A DNA stretch of 64,000 nt, taken from contig JAHDVF020000933.1 of NCBI GenBank assembly GCA_022606425.2, forward strand, positions 248,001 through 312,000, in the 5' to 3' direction. The DNA comes from Lepidostoma basale (taxonomy: Eukaryota > Arthropoda > Insecta > Trichoptera > Lepidostomatidae). Below are positions 15,001-22,484 of this stretch, piece by piece. How positions within the stretch are numbered: the first letter of the stretch is position 1; each line of letters opens with the position of its first letter. Both the position numbers and the translations under genes were made by a program. The notes below the pieces were generated by a model. The model saw only the letters and a list, made by a program, of their open reading frames with translations. It had not been told where the DNA came from and did no database searches.

Positions 15001-15450
15001 GTTGGGCGCTGTCTGCTGACAAAAAAAAGTTGATTTTAATAATATGAACACTTGACGTTATAATTATTATTTTGACAGAACGAAAAAATGGCCGCGATGT
15101 TGGCGCAAATTTTTTTTTAGTGATCGCATAATTATATTTGGGAAATCCGGTCCCTTGAATTTCGAATTATCAGACTTTTACTGTATTTTGTTGCAATAAT
15201 CTTAATGTGGTCTCGGGTGGAGAAGGTTCCTTGAGGCCCTATGCACCACGGAGGTGTGACAGGACAAAAAAGAAGAAGAAGAAAGAAAGAATCTTAATGT
15301 GACGCTATAATCGAATTAATGATTGATTTCAGGATAACTCTAGGAAACCAGGTAGACGGTGTGAGACTAGTGGACCCAGAACTAATACAAGCTTTTCAGA
15401 AGAGGTACCCCGATGGAAACTGCATGAAGCCAAAAGCCCCCTCAACTTAA
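1..15450 (+). CDS. METTL3: METTL3, catalytic subunit of the mRNA N6-adenosine methyltransferase (5'-partial)
   Basis: Transfers methyl from S-adenosylmethionine to adenosine N6 in nuclear RNA, in complex with METTL14 (family knowledge). Exons read from the sequence: <1-71, 1394-1491, 2693-2819, 4286-4634, 6598-6728, 7322-7456, 8678-8822, 9717-9864, 12687-12865, 15333-15450. All introns are GT-AG and the phases close exactly, giving about 499 residues to a TAA stop. The N-terminal ~100 or more residues lie outside the window. Two CCCH zinc fingers are seen: the first in exon 4 with an abnormally long loop, the second (C-x5-C-x5-C-x3-H) across the exon 4/5 junction. The catalytic DPPW is encoded at 8701-8712. 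The segments [20 protein letters not shown] and [13 protein letters not shown] are near-identical to animal METTL3. Exon 1 has a weak donor (GTTCAC) and rests on the junction [11 protein letters not shown] resembling other METTL3 proteins; exon 2 is likewise less certain. Exons 3-10 are secure. A LINE begins about 25 bp after the stop. Confidence 0.95.
241..1370 (-). mobile_element. mariner element, disrupted, in METTL3 intron 1
   Basis: Perfect 30-bp terminal inverted repeats (outer end TTAGGTGTATAACTTTGCTT) lie at 241-270 and 1341-1370, flanked by TA on both sides. On the - strand the transposase starts at 1197 with the helix-turn-helix region ([20 protein letters not shown]), loses a central stretch, and keeps the first acidic block ([11 protein letters not shown]). 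A stop near 619 is followed by the HDNARPH and [11 protein letters not shown] blocks (about 585-397). At 1130 bp it is shorter than a usual ~1.3 kb mariner and cannot encode an intact enzyme. Its right end is 23 nt before METTL3 exon 2. Confidence 0.9.
1925..2487 (-). mobile_element. LINE family A fragment (RTE-like, 3' end at left) in METTL3 intron 2
   Basis: The - strand encodes the C-terminal tail typical of this family ([16 protein letters not shown], then [10 protein letters not shown], then [12 protein letters not shown]) and runs into the conserved 3' end ACGGCGTGATGG. It is 5'-truncated. The flanks TAGAAAACACA (left) and TAGAAACACA (right) look like a decayed target duplication. The same family recurs more than a dozen times in the window. 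Confidence 0.8.
3005..3056 (+). repeat. Hammerhead-like core motif, decayed
   Basis: CTGATGATGCC, an 11-nt loop, then GGGGAATAGC and a downstream AATAAA. The layout matches CUGAUGA / stem II / GAAA of a hammerhead, with GGCGAAA changed to GGGGAAT. Related motifs occur at many dispersed repeats here. Confidence 0.4.
3060..3930 (+). repeat. Family P1 dispersed repeat, copy A (Penelope-like terminal repeat candidate)
   Basis: The left arm (CTGTTTTCTAGAAGTTTTAT at about 3080) and right arm (AATAAAACTTCTAGAAAAC at about 3882) are inverted copies. The right arm carries GATAATGCC-TTAGAA-GGGCGAAAC at 3839-3864. A LINE is inserted at 3192-3651. Copy B of the same repeat lies inverted at 38648-39765. 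Confidence 0.6.
3192..3651 (+). mobile_element. LINE family B, 5'-truncated, with target duplication
   Basis: Encodes a LINE C-terminal tail ([17 protein letters not shown] ... [20 protein letters not shown]) and ends in a GAA-rich tail. Flanked by perfect 10-bp direct repeats AACTATGTAA (3182-3191 and 3652-3661). It interrupts repeat P1 copy A. Confidence 0.85.
4286..4634 (+). other. METTL3: METTL3 exon 4: CCCH zinc finger 1 with a 67-residue repetitive loop
   Basis: Cysteines are encoded at 4306 and 4330 (C-x7-C), then a 67-residue loop (4333-4533), then C-x3-H (4534 onward, CKKLH). Vertebrate METTL3 has about nine residues in that loop. The loop holds about five 10-residue units, for example [50 protein letters not shown] (4360-4509). 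Units alternate NQ and NLG types, so the true period may be 20 residues (60 bp). It is rich in S, N, K and T and probably disordered. The reading frame and both splice sites are intact. Confidence 0.9.
4741..5637 (-). mobile_element. Solo LTR 1, in METTL3 intron 4
   Basis: The block begins TG and ends CA, with a perfect 6-bp direct repeat CCTTAT at 4735-4740 and 5638-5643. It shares long stretches in inverse orientation with solo LTR 2 at 60345-61139, including GGCCGCTGACTGCTGCTC, the GACGTACGGAGGCGGTCC end and the TTGCAATGCC segment. It carries about 75 bp at its left end not seen in LTR 2. No gag or pol lies beside it. Inserted antisense to METTL3. Confidence 0.7.
5644..6040 (-). mobile_element. 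LINE family B fragment
   Basis: The - strand encodes the same tail as the 3192-3651 copy ([17 protein letters not shown] ... [20 protein letters not shown]). Its 3' end abuts solo LTR 1. Sits in METTL3 intron 4. Confidence 0.8.
6360..6455 (-). mobile_element. LINE family C relic
   Basis: Short block matching the family C copy at 13085-13411 (shared GCCTCGCTTTCTCTTTCC-like stretch and CTGCAGGATTCTTCTCCA). The rest of 6041-6597 shows nothing recognisable. Confidence 0.5.
6787..7310 (+). repeat. Degenerate tandem repeat filling METTL3 intron 5, ~108-125 bp period
   Basis: Five diverged units start near 6787, 6897, 7022, 7128 and 7238. Each opens with GAGAGCCATAATGTCTTAAG-like sequence and continues through GATG(T/C)TGTCTCATAGATAA and a run of A. 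The array occupies nearly the whole intron and stops just before the polypyrimidine tract of exon 6. Confidence 0.75.
7765..7890 (+). mobile_element. LINE C-terminal relic (CR1/jockey-like tail)
   Basis: Encodes [19 protein letters not shown] and [13 protein letters not shown], similar to a second copy at 22315-22410. A dispersed companion block (TTCAGAAGACAAATACTCTT) occurs at 8515-8575, 22415-22460 and 61590-61650. Confidence 0.5.
7930..8005 (+). mobile_element. LINE family A relic
   Basis: Frameshifted trace of the family A segment normally read as [18 protein letters not shown]. Confidence 0.5.
8003..8355. repeat. Family P2 inverted repeat with hammerhead-like core
   Basis: Arms of about 75 bp (CTGAAATCTCTTGATGG... 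at 8010 and its imperfect reverse complement up to about 8345) flank a centre that on the - strand reads GATGCCAGCGAGCCTGGCGAAAC, a clear stem (GCCAG/CTGGC) followed by GAAAC. Partial copies lie at 28346-28500 and 28806-28872. Confidence 0.6.
9050..9590 (-). mobile_element. LINE family A fragment with CTAA tail
   Basis: Begins CTAACTAACTAACCATCACG (reverse of the 3' end) and carries on the - strand a broken coding tail including [16 protein letters not shown] and [16 protein letters not shown]. An internal stretch (about 9195-9265) is unrelated. Intron 7 of METTL3. Confidence 0.75.
9925..10075 (+). repeat. Dispersed repeat shared with 48590-48740
   Basis: Shares CAACAGGTTGTTTGAACC, ATCGCCATTTTA and GAATTCTACACC with 48590-48740; in that copy the block leads directly into a tRNA-like SINE body. 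Confidence 0.6.
10076..10132 (+). mobile_element. Truncated hAT MITE end
   Basis: CAGTGGCGGTACGTCCATAC followed by an AAGC(A)GGGCTTGC block matches one end of the 249-bp MITE found whole at 35909 and 61776. The other end is missing next to the mariner at 10135. Confidence 0.6.
10135..11044 (-). mobile_element. mariner element, internally deleted, in METTL3 intron 8
   Basis: 28-bp inverted ends (C-R-AGGGTTSTCCGTAAAAT...) with two mismatches, flanked by TA at 10133-10134 and 11045-11046. The - strand ORF at 10885-10235 (216 aa) joins the helix-turn-helix N-terminus ([20 protein letters not shown]) directly to the C-terminal [14 protein letters not shown] block. The first two catalytic acidic blocks are gone, so it is inactive though the frame is open. 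Confidence 0.9.
11207..11803 (+). mobile_element. LINE family D, 5'-truncated, 16-bp target duplication
   Basis: Open frame (11196-11795) encoding a LINE tail ([20 protein letters not shown] ... [19 protein letters not shown]) and ending in GATGATGATG. Perfect 16-bp direct repeats AATACGTGCCGTATTT flank it (11191-11206 and 11804-11819). The undamaged frame and perfect duplication suggest a recent insertion. Confidence 0.9.
11975..12185 (+). repeat. Dispersed repeat shared with 34827-35030
   Basis: About 200 bp alignable to 34827-35030, including GAACTTCATTTCTATTGTCA and GTGCAGAAATGTT. No coding content. Class unknown. Confidence 0.6.
12385..12535 (-). mobile_element. tRNA-derived SINE
   Basis: On the - strand a pol III-type A box (TAGCAGAGTGG) is followed by a B box (GGTTCGATTCC) and then a tail containing GTGTGATTGTCACACTGTC. 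The structure is tRNA-like but part of a repeat: a degenerate copy lies at 48715-48815. Confidence 0.7.
13085..13411 (-). mobile_element. LINE family C fragment
   Basis: The - strand encodes [20 protein letters not shown] ... [16 protein letters not shown] and ends at a GAA-rich tail. Its 5' side is cut off at the pogo-like element. Confidence 0.85.
13415..15183. mobile_element. pogo-like DNA transposon, non-coding, carrying a nested mariner
   Basis: Inverted ends CAGTAAAAGTCCGTTAATTC / CAGTAAAAGTCTGATAATTC with flanking TA (13413-13414 and 15184-15185). CAGT ends and TA targets fit the Tc1/pogo group. Apart from the nested mariner there is no recognisable transposase. Lies in the last METTL3 intron. 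Confidence 0.75.
13766..14707 (+). mobile_element. mariner nested in the pogo-like element, internally deleted
   Basis: 31-bp perfect inverted ends (TTAGGTCCTTACATATGAAA...) flanked by TA. The N-terminal part starts at 13956 ([20 protein letters not shown]). After a stop and a deletion the C-terminal part (14169-14699) has [11 protein letters not shown] and [13 protein letters not shown]. Perfect ends imply it is younger than its host element. Confidence 0.9.
15205..15287 (+). mobile_element. LINE family C 3' end
   Basis: GGGTGGAGAAGGTTCCTTGA ... GGTGTGACAGGACAAAA followed by GAA repeats is the family C 3' terminus only. It lies 46 bp before the last METTL3 exon. Confidence 0.75.
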
Positions 15451-15475
15451 ATAGACTATCTACACTAAACTGAAA

Positions 15476-15990
15476 CATAACTAACCAATCATCAACCGTT
15501 TCTCCGGAGGGGTAGGCGGAGACAATGAACTGCCACACTGTTCTATCCTGGCAAAACTCTCGCGCCTTTTCTATACTCACACACTATGACACGCGTGCTC
15601 TTCGATTGTTCCAACTTCAAACGTGACCCACCTTTCAACAATTGATTAATTTTATCATGCCTTGTTTTGCGGCCTTCCTCGACTGCTTTTTCCATTCACA
15701 CTACTTGTATATATATTTTTAATCATTCTTCCCTCATCCATTAGTTCCATATGTCCAAACCATCTTACTGACCCTTTCTTAATTTTATTTAGAACGCATT
15801 AATCCGCCTTACATTCCTTTCTTACTTCTTTGTTAAGTGTTCTATCATATATAGTTTTTCCGCATATTCTTCTTAGTGATCTCATTTATACAGTATTTAT
15901 CTTCTTCTGCCAACTCCAAGCTTCTTTTCTATACGTAAGGGTCGGCACTAGAACCCCATTGTGCACTGCCATCTTTGCTTCATTCGATAT
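15476..15990 (-). mobile_element. LINE family A fragment directly after the METTL3 stop
   Basis: Starts with AACTAACCAATCATCAACCG about 25 bp after the METTL3 stop. On the - strand it carries a frameshifted family A tail. It must form or replace most of the METTL3 3' UTR. No AATAAA is seen between the stop and this element. Confidence 0.7.
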
Positions 15991-16239
15991 ATTTCTATTT
16001 ATTATTATTTATACGTATTTCCAATATTTATTTTACAATACCGTCTTGTTTGTGATCTACCCGGATTTCTGTGGCCGGTTCTCGGTCGTCAGTCCAGGGT
16101 GTCTGTTCTACCGATTATCTGTTATCCTCGGTGTATGCCCAGCCCAATTCCACTTTAATGAAGCTATTTTGCATGTAACATCGGCCATTCGCTATTCTCT
16201 TTTGTTTAAAAATGTTATTGATTTTGTTTTGGATGTGAA

Positions 16240-16330
16240 CGATCAACCCGATTTTTCTATCTTTGAACGGTGGACCCTGATTAGACCCTTGAGGTACTCC
16301 TGATAAAAGTAAAAGTATTTCTTTAATTCG
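16240..16330 (-). mobile_element. Reverse transcriptase relic
   Basis: Encodes LLLSGVPQGSNQGPPF, recalling the SGVPQGS-x-LGPLLF block of jockey/CR1-type reverse transcriptases. Otherwise decayed. Confidence 0.45.
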
Positions 16331-16550
16331 CATAAATAATGTAGCTTCAATATATAACTCTTTCCATTCTACCTTCAGGGGTGATCTCTTTGGCATTGTC
16401 ACTATCATGATTCAGATCTCCGTAAGTTGTTGGGTCAGACTTACCGTCACATCAGCAACTTTGGTCCTATATGAACTATTTTGAGTAGCAATTATTAAGT
16501 GAAGACAGCTATTTATAAACAACTAGAGTTTTACAATTATGTCCGTGATA

Positions 16551-17372
16551 CAAGGTGACTCCAAAGAAAGTTTATATTTAGTGGATCGACTATTAAAGTA
16601 TACAATTTGGGAGTTTATTCTTATTCTTCCTTGTTGCAGACTTATGAGGTAGACTCCCAGCTGTCCTTCCATCTTTTTAGGAGATCTTCCACGAGGACGA
16701 GTCCCATGAGGCTCATTATGCACTGCAATATAGGGGAGTCTGGTGGTGTCCATTCTTTGAACATGACCGTACCAGTCCCTTTTTCGCTGTCTGTTTCATC
16801 TTATAATATCCTCAACCTCACATATCTCTATTATTCTGGTGTTCCTCACGCGATCTCTCAGTGCCTTGCCTGCTATCGTCTTCAGTGTCTTCATCTCGAA
16901 AGTCCTCAAAACTTGTTGGGTCCCTACTGTGTCTGCCCTTGCTTCGATGCCATGTTATTATTGGTCTTACGCATGCTTTATAGATTCTCATCTTACCTTT
17001 AATGGCCATATATTTGTTTGGGAATTTATTTCTTAAAAATAATATCAGCAGATAGACTCCGTGATGGCTGCCATTTCTTGACGAATATTTTCTTTCAAAT
17101 GGGCAAGGAAAATCGGTTAATTGGCGTAAACTTTATATCTGAGATAATCCCACAGGAAAAAGTCTATAGGGGTTAAATCAGGACTGCGTGGAGGCCAATT
17201 TATGTCACCTCTCCTGTAGATCAATTTGCCAGGGAAAATTTGACAAACTTGTGGCAGAGACGTGTGTGACGTTGCTCCGTCCTGCTGGAACCATATTCTA
17301 TGGTTATAACAAGGAAAGTTTTGCAATTCAGGACTCTAAATTCAAACATAAACTTTCTTTTGAGTCACCTTG
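16551..17372 (-). mobile_element. mariner-superfamily element with a LINE inserted in it
   Basis: Inverted ends CAAGGTGACTC-AAAGAAAGTTT, flanked by TA at 16549-16550 and 17373-17374. The - strand near 17326-17117 encodes WFQQDGATSHTS and WPPRSPDLTPIDFFLWDYLR, a transposase segment with the third acidic block. The rest is replaced by a LINE at 16607-17035. Confidence 0.8.
16607..17035 (-). mobile_element. LINE family E nested in the mariner-type element
   Basis: Aligns with 57415-57860: shared - strand text includes GTRPRGRSPKKMEGQLGVYL and EDTEDDSRQGTERSREEHQN. 5'-truncated. Confidence 0.75.
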
Positions 17373-17541
17373 TAGATCCCGTAAAGCATCACTCGTTTAT
17401 CATGTTTGAACTTTCTCGAAATGACACTAACCTAACCTAACATGACGTATTCAAATGATCCAACCTTATTCAGCCTAATGAAAAAAGTATTATATTTTGA
17501 CTCCGACAAGATAACATTATTTTTATGTATAATTTTTATAT

Positions 17542-18050
17542 AGGGTGTTTTTTTAGAGGTTTGGTTTTTAAACTGGCAACATTGTTTCTACAGACTGTCA
17601 ATTTGACAGTTGACAGTTGATTTGTAGTCAGTACGTTTTGCCATTACCACATGAGTAGACTGACGTTAGAACAGCGCTTGCAAATTGTGAAAAATTATTT
17701 TGAAAATCATGGTTCGGTTCGCAAAACTTATCGTGCACTATGTCCATTTTACGGTCGACATAATCGTCCATCCGAGCAAGTTATTCGAAAGACCATGGAT
17801 CGTTTTCGCACCACGTACACTCTAGTGGATAATACGCATCCACAAAGATGACAATTGTCGAAAATCGGACTTCACGATTGCGCTTCATTCGAGCTAGCCG
17901 TGGCGCTCATATGCCCGAAATCATATTTAAACAATAATGGCATAAAATTATCTATTAAATAAAGCCAATATCGTAGACATTAACATTAATTTAATGTGTT
18001 TGTTTTTTTCATTTGGAATATGTTTTGTATATCTCTAAAAAAAACACCCT
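17542..18050 (+). mobile_element. MITE family M1, copy 1 (transposase-derived)
   Basis: Ends AGGGTGTTTTTTTAGAGG / CTCTAAAAAAAACACCCT. It retains the first 66 codons of a mariner/Tc1-type transposase (17651-17851: MSRLTLEQRLQIVKNYFENH) up to a stop. Four further copies lie at 56-59 kb. Confidence 0.8.
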
Positions 18051-18094
18051 TATGCTTTAACTATCTAACTAGCTTACACATTATTTTGAAAGTA

Positions 18095-18398
18095 CGGTCA
18101 AACTCAGTTATTACGATCACGGAAATAGCAAGATCTCGGATGTAATGTGGAAACAGATGCTTCATGTCTTCATGTGATTGGTATTCTTGTAAGCATTCAA
18201 AAATATATATACTCTGACATAACGAGTAATGGTTATAACGAGCAAATTAAGTCAGTCTCATAATTTCAAATCAAATCAGTTTATTTTCTCAAAAGATTAA
18301 AGTTTAATGTAACTATTGAGAACAGGTAAAATATATGATATATTATATGGAATGCATAAAAGATGGTTTGACTTACTCGTAATAACCAAATTCGACTG
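18095..18398. mobile_element. pogo-like MITE
   Basis: Imperfect inverted ends (CGGTCAAACTCAGTTATTAC / CAGTCGAATTTGGTTATTAC) flanked by TA. 304 bp, no coding capacity. Confidence 0.6.
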
Positions 18399-18540
18399 TA
18401 TGTAATTTCAAATGTTTTTAAAATACTAGAACAGTGGTCTTTTTCTCTAGAATTTCAAGGGACAAAGCATATTTATTGCCTTTTTATGAATAAGTTGTGT
18501 CAAATAAAAGTACAAAAATAAAATGTGTATGGAATGGAAA

Positions 18541-20176
18541 GTATTTCATAGCCTCCTACACTTATAACATCAGAGGCTCTGGATTGTCAAAAGAGTGATA
18601 GTCTCCCACACTTATAACATTGGAGGCTGTGGATTGTCATAGTCTCCTAAACTTGTAACATTGGAGGCTGTGGATTGTCAAAATAGTAATAGCTTCCTAC
18701 ACTTATTTGAAGATTATATTTGGAAGCTTTGTCAAAATCGTGATAGTCTCCCACACTTATAACATTGGAGGTTGTGGATTGTCATAGCCTCCTAAACTTA
18801 TAACATGTGGAGGCTGTGGATTATCAAAATTTTAAAAGCTTCCTACACTTCCTACATTGGAAGCTTTGTCAAAATAGTAATAGCCTCCGATATTTATAAC
18901 ATTGAAGCTGTGGATTGTCAAATAGTAATAGCCTCCTACACTTATAACATTGGAGGCTGTGGATTGTCAAAATAGTAATAGCTTCCTACACTTATAACAT
19001 TGGAAGCTTTGTCAAAATAGTAATAGCCTCCGATATTTATAACATTCGAGGCTGTGGATTGTCAAAATTGTAATAGCCTCTGATATTTATAACATTGAGG
19101 CTGTGGATTGTCAAATAGTAATAGCCTCCTACACTTATAACATTGGAGGCTGTGGATTGTCAAAATAGTAATAGCTTCCTACACTTATAACATTGGAAGC
19201 TTTGTCAAAATAGTAATAGCCTCCGATATTTATAACATTCGAGGCTGTGGATTATCAAAATTGTAATAGCCTCTGATATTTATAACATTGAGGCTGTGGA
19301 TTGTCAAATAGTAATAGCCTCCTACACTTATAACATTGGAGGCTGTGGATTGTCAAAATAGTAATAGCTTCCTACACTTATAACATTGGAAGCTTTGTCA
19401 AAATAGTAATAGCCTCCGATATTTATAACATTCGAGGCTGTGGATTGTCAAAATTGTAATAGCCTCTGATATTTATAACATTGAGGCTGTGGATTGTCAA
19501 ATAGTAATAGCCTCCTACACTTATAACATTGGAGGCTGTGGATTGTCAAAATAGTAATAGCTTCCTACACTTATAACATTGGAAGCTTTGTCAAAATAGT
19601 AATAGCCTCCGATATTTATAACATTCGAGGCTGTGGATTGTCAAAATTGTAATAGCCTCCGATATTTATAACATTGAGGCTGTGGATTGTCAAATAGTAA
19701 TAGCCTCCTACACTTATAACATTGGAGGCTGTGGATTGTCAAAATAGTAATAGCTTCCTACACTTATAACATTGGAAGCTTTGTCAAAATAGTAAAAGCC
19801 TCCGATATTTATAACATTCGAGGCTGTGGATTGTCAAAATAATAATAGCCTCCTACACTTATAACATTGCAGGCTGTGGATTGCCATAGCCTCCTAAATT
19901 TATAACATTGGAGACTTTGGATTGTCAAAATAGTAATACTCTCCTGCAATTATAACATTAGAGGCTGTGGATTGTCGAAATAGTAATAGCCTCCTACACT
20001 TATAACATTGGAGGCTGTGGATTGTCATAGCCTCCTAAATTTATAACATTGGAGGCTGTGGATTGTCAAAATAGTAATAGCCTCCTACACTTATAACATT
20101 AGAGGCTGTGGCTTATCAAAATATGAATAGTCTCCTACACTTACAACATTGGAGACTGTGGATTGTCAAGACAGTA
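18541..20176 (+). repeat. Hairpin satellite: ~50-bp monomers in a 193-bp higher-order repeat
   Basis: About 33 monomers of 45-50 bp. Each is a 7-bp inverted repeat around a loop TACACTTATAACATT, then GTGGATTGTCAAAATAGTAA. From about 18880 to 19850 four monomer types recur in fixed order with an exact 193-bp period (type-1 starts 18928, 19121, 19314, 19507, 19700). Outside that block the monomers are less regular. No coding content. It lies between the METTL3 last exon and a near-copy of that exon's start. Confidence 0.95.
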
Positions 20177-20228
20177 AATAAAATTTAAATATTGAATGTA
20201 TTTTATTATGACCATTTTTCAATTACAG

Positions 20229-20253
20229 GATAACCCTAGGTAATCTTTTTTAA
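20229..20253 (+). pseudogene. METTL3: Possible alternative METTL3 terminal exon or exon-duplication relic
   Basis: A good acceptor (TTTTTCAATTACAG) precedes G-ATA-ACC-CTA-GGT-AAT-CTT-TTT-TAA. Spliced from exon 9 in its native phase this reads W-ITLGN-LF-stop. The true exon 10 begins G-ATA-ACT-CTA-GGA-AAC. The three base differences in the shared five codons are all synonymous third-position changes. An AATAAA follows near 20335. The match is only 17 nt, so chance or relic are both open. Confidence 0.4.
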
Positions 20254-20454
20254 GCAATGTGTAATAGTTGAATTATTATTAAATGTGTATGAAAATTATT
20301 TTATTTTGTGTACTTCAAAAATTTTATGAAAATAATAATAATAAAATCACTATTTTTAAGTTTCTGGTTTTGCATTATTTTTTATTTTACTTTAGCAGAT
20401 GAATGAAGAAATAATAAGCACTGATGAAATAAAAGTTCTTAATCTTAAATAAAT

Positions 20455-20860
20455 AAATAAAAAGTGTTATGAACAAAATAATGAGAGGATCATTAACATA
20501 GTTTGGACATATGGAAAGAATGAATGAAGACAAAATGGTAAAGGAAGTATATGTTAACAAGTAAAACTAACAAAAACTAACTAACCATCATGCCGTCTCC
20601 CCGAAAGGGTAGGCAGAAAGAATGGACTGTCACACTTTTACTGATGTGGCACTCCATCCTTCTTTTTTTAACGAATAATGTAACTAGAAATGAAATAGAA
20701 GAACAAAGACCGAGTAAAACGTGGTACAATCAAATATATCAAATATTGAATGTCGGCCACGTATGGAGTCAGAGAAATCGATGTGCGTGCATGACTCGAT
20801 GTAGGAATGTTGAGGAAGCGAGAGAAGTATGTCAGGAAAGAACAGTGTGGCAGTCCAATC
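20455..20860 (+). mobile_element. LINE family A fragment with a nested short insertion
   Basis: Family A tail on the + strand (frameshifted; [20 protein letters not shown] near the 3' side). It is interrupted at about 20562-20676 by an antisense 3' end of the same family (CTAACTAACCATCATGCCG...). TTAACAA / TTAACGA flank the insert like a target duplication. Confidence 0.75.
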
Positions 20861-20867
20861 TTGTGAT

Positions 20868-21000
20868 TTGATAATGCCTTAGAAGGGCGAAACATGTCAT
20901 TCCCATAAAATATAATAAAACTTCTAGAAAACTGACGTTTTCATTTGTTTAATTATTTAATATGGAGTTTTACATCATTATTCAAGAAACAATAAATAAA
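20868..21000 (+). repeat. Family P1 repeat arm
   Basis: TTTGATAATGCCTTAGAAGG, GCGAAACATGTCATTCC, CTTCTAGAAAACTGACG and the CAAGAAACAATAAATA end. With the inverted arm at 24421-24556 it brackets the piggyBac-like gene. Confidence 0.7.
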
Positions 21001-21189
21001 GGTTAATTGAAATGTCTTGATAATAACTATATCGTAATAACTATACAAAAGTAAATCACAAAAAATGTTTAATACAGGTATGTCTCTTAGATGAGTATTT
21101 ACACAGTTAAAACCATTTTAATTTTTATATTTTACCTTTCATTAGCTTCAATTATTCCAGTGTGAGAAGTGATTACAAGACAGAAAGGT

Positions 21190-21545
21190 GCATCCCTTTG
21201 TTTCATCATCAACACCCTCAGTCATTAGTCATCCAGTGTCAGACATATTCCTGACTTCCATAACTCTATAACCCTCGCCACTCTGTGCCATTGACCTGCC
21301 ACTTTATGTCTTCATACCATCTTGCTTGTGGTCTGCCCAGATTTCTGGTCCACTGATCATTCGCTGTCCTCACTATATATCAGAACCAATCCCAACACAT
21401 GCTATTTTGCGCACTACATCGACGACTTTGGTTTGACTGATGTTCAACATCCTCCTCTTCATTGCTCGCTGGGTCATAGTCACAGAGTTTCTATACCGTT
21501 CTTTTTGTGAACATGATTGTTTGCAACCCGTATGTCAGTACTAGG
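21190..21545 (-). mobile_element. Probable LINE relic
   Basis: Text such as GTCTGCCCAGATTTCTGG resembles 16055-16160 and fits a decayed antisense LINE tail. No frame survives. Confidence 0.35.
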
Positions 21546-21894
21546 AGGATCCAAATGTCAAATATTTTTTTCTTCAAGTAGTTCTTTTATTATATAATAT
21601 AATAATGACTAAGTAAACCTACAGTTAATGATTGTTTAAATATTTTAAATATATTAATGGATTTAAGTATATAATATTTCTTCCGAGTTTGTGGACTAAT
21701 TGATATCACGTTCTTTGCATCTGTAATGTTAAAATATAATGCAGAATCGATAGTTCTGGAATCTATTTTAACATCAAGAAAAATTATGTCTTTATCAATA
21801 TTAAATGCTTAAAATGGAGTGCTAGTTGATCAAGAAACAATTTTCTTTTTCTTTTAATAGATCTGATTATCTGTAACACAGATATTATGAGGTC

Positions 21895-22290
21895 CAACTT
21901 TTCCTCTCTCTTAGATAAACGGAGACTAGAGGCTTTTGAGATGTGGTCCTATAGAAGATTATTAGGATTTTTCCTGGAGAGACCACATCACAAATGAGGA
22001 GATTCTCCAAAGAATCGAAGGAGGAAGGCACCTGCTCAGGACCTTGTCCGAAAGGCATGCAAGATGGATCGGCCATGTAATACGACAAGAAGGCCTCTTG
22101 CATGCCATAATGGAGGGTATGACCGAGGGGACAAACTCTAGGGGACGCCCACGTCGAGAGTACCTGGTGGACCTGTTGGTGGACGTGCGCTGCTCATCAT
22201 ATGCAGATTTCAAAAGAGCCGCACAAGACAGGGAAGAATGGAAGAGAAGAATAGAGGAAATTGCTGCCAACCAATCCCATGATTGAAACC
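21895..22290 (+). mobile_element. LINE family F fragment, frameshifted
   Basis: Matches the longer copy at 29505: LEAFEMWSYRRLLG, then after a frameshift [19 protein letters not shown] ... EIAANQSHD-stop. Confidence 0.8.
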
Positions 22291-22314
22291 AGAGAGAGAG
22301 ATAGTATTCTGGTA

Positions 22315-22410
22315 TATGTCTACCGGCCACTAGAACCAATCTGCCTCTGGTGACACCGGTGGGAAGAGCAATTAGTCTGCTGAACGGGGTCTCCTTACGT
22401 CTTTCATATT
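22315..22410 (+). mobile_element. LINE C-terminal relic (as at 7765)
   Basis: Nucleotide similarity to 7765-7870 across ACCAA-CTGCCTCTGGTGAC-CCG and the CTGAACG-GTCTCCTT block. Confidence 0.45.
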
Positions 22411-22484
22411 AGTGAAGGTACGTTCAGGAGACAAATACTCTTGACTTTAGAAAGTATCTTGTCTTCCTGCAGTGGAACCATCTC

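Noticed and set aside
18541..20176. CRISPR-like array (regular palindromic repeats)
   Set aside because: The intervals between hairpins are themselves repeats, not unique spacers; units form a 193-bp higher-order pattern; the genome is eukaryotic with introns and no cas genes.
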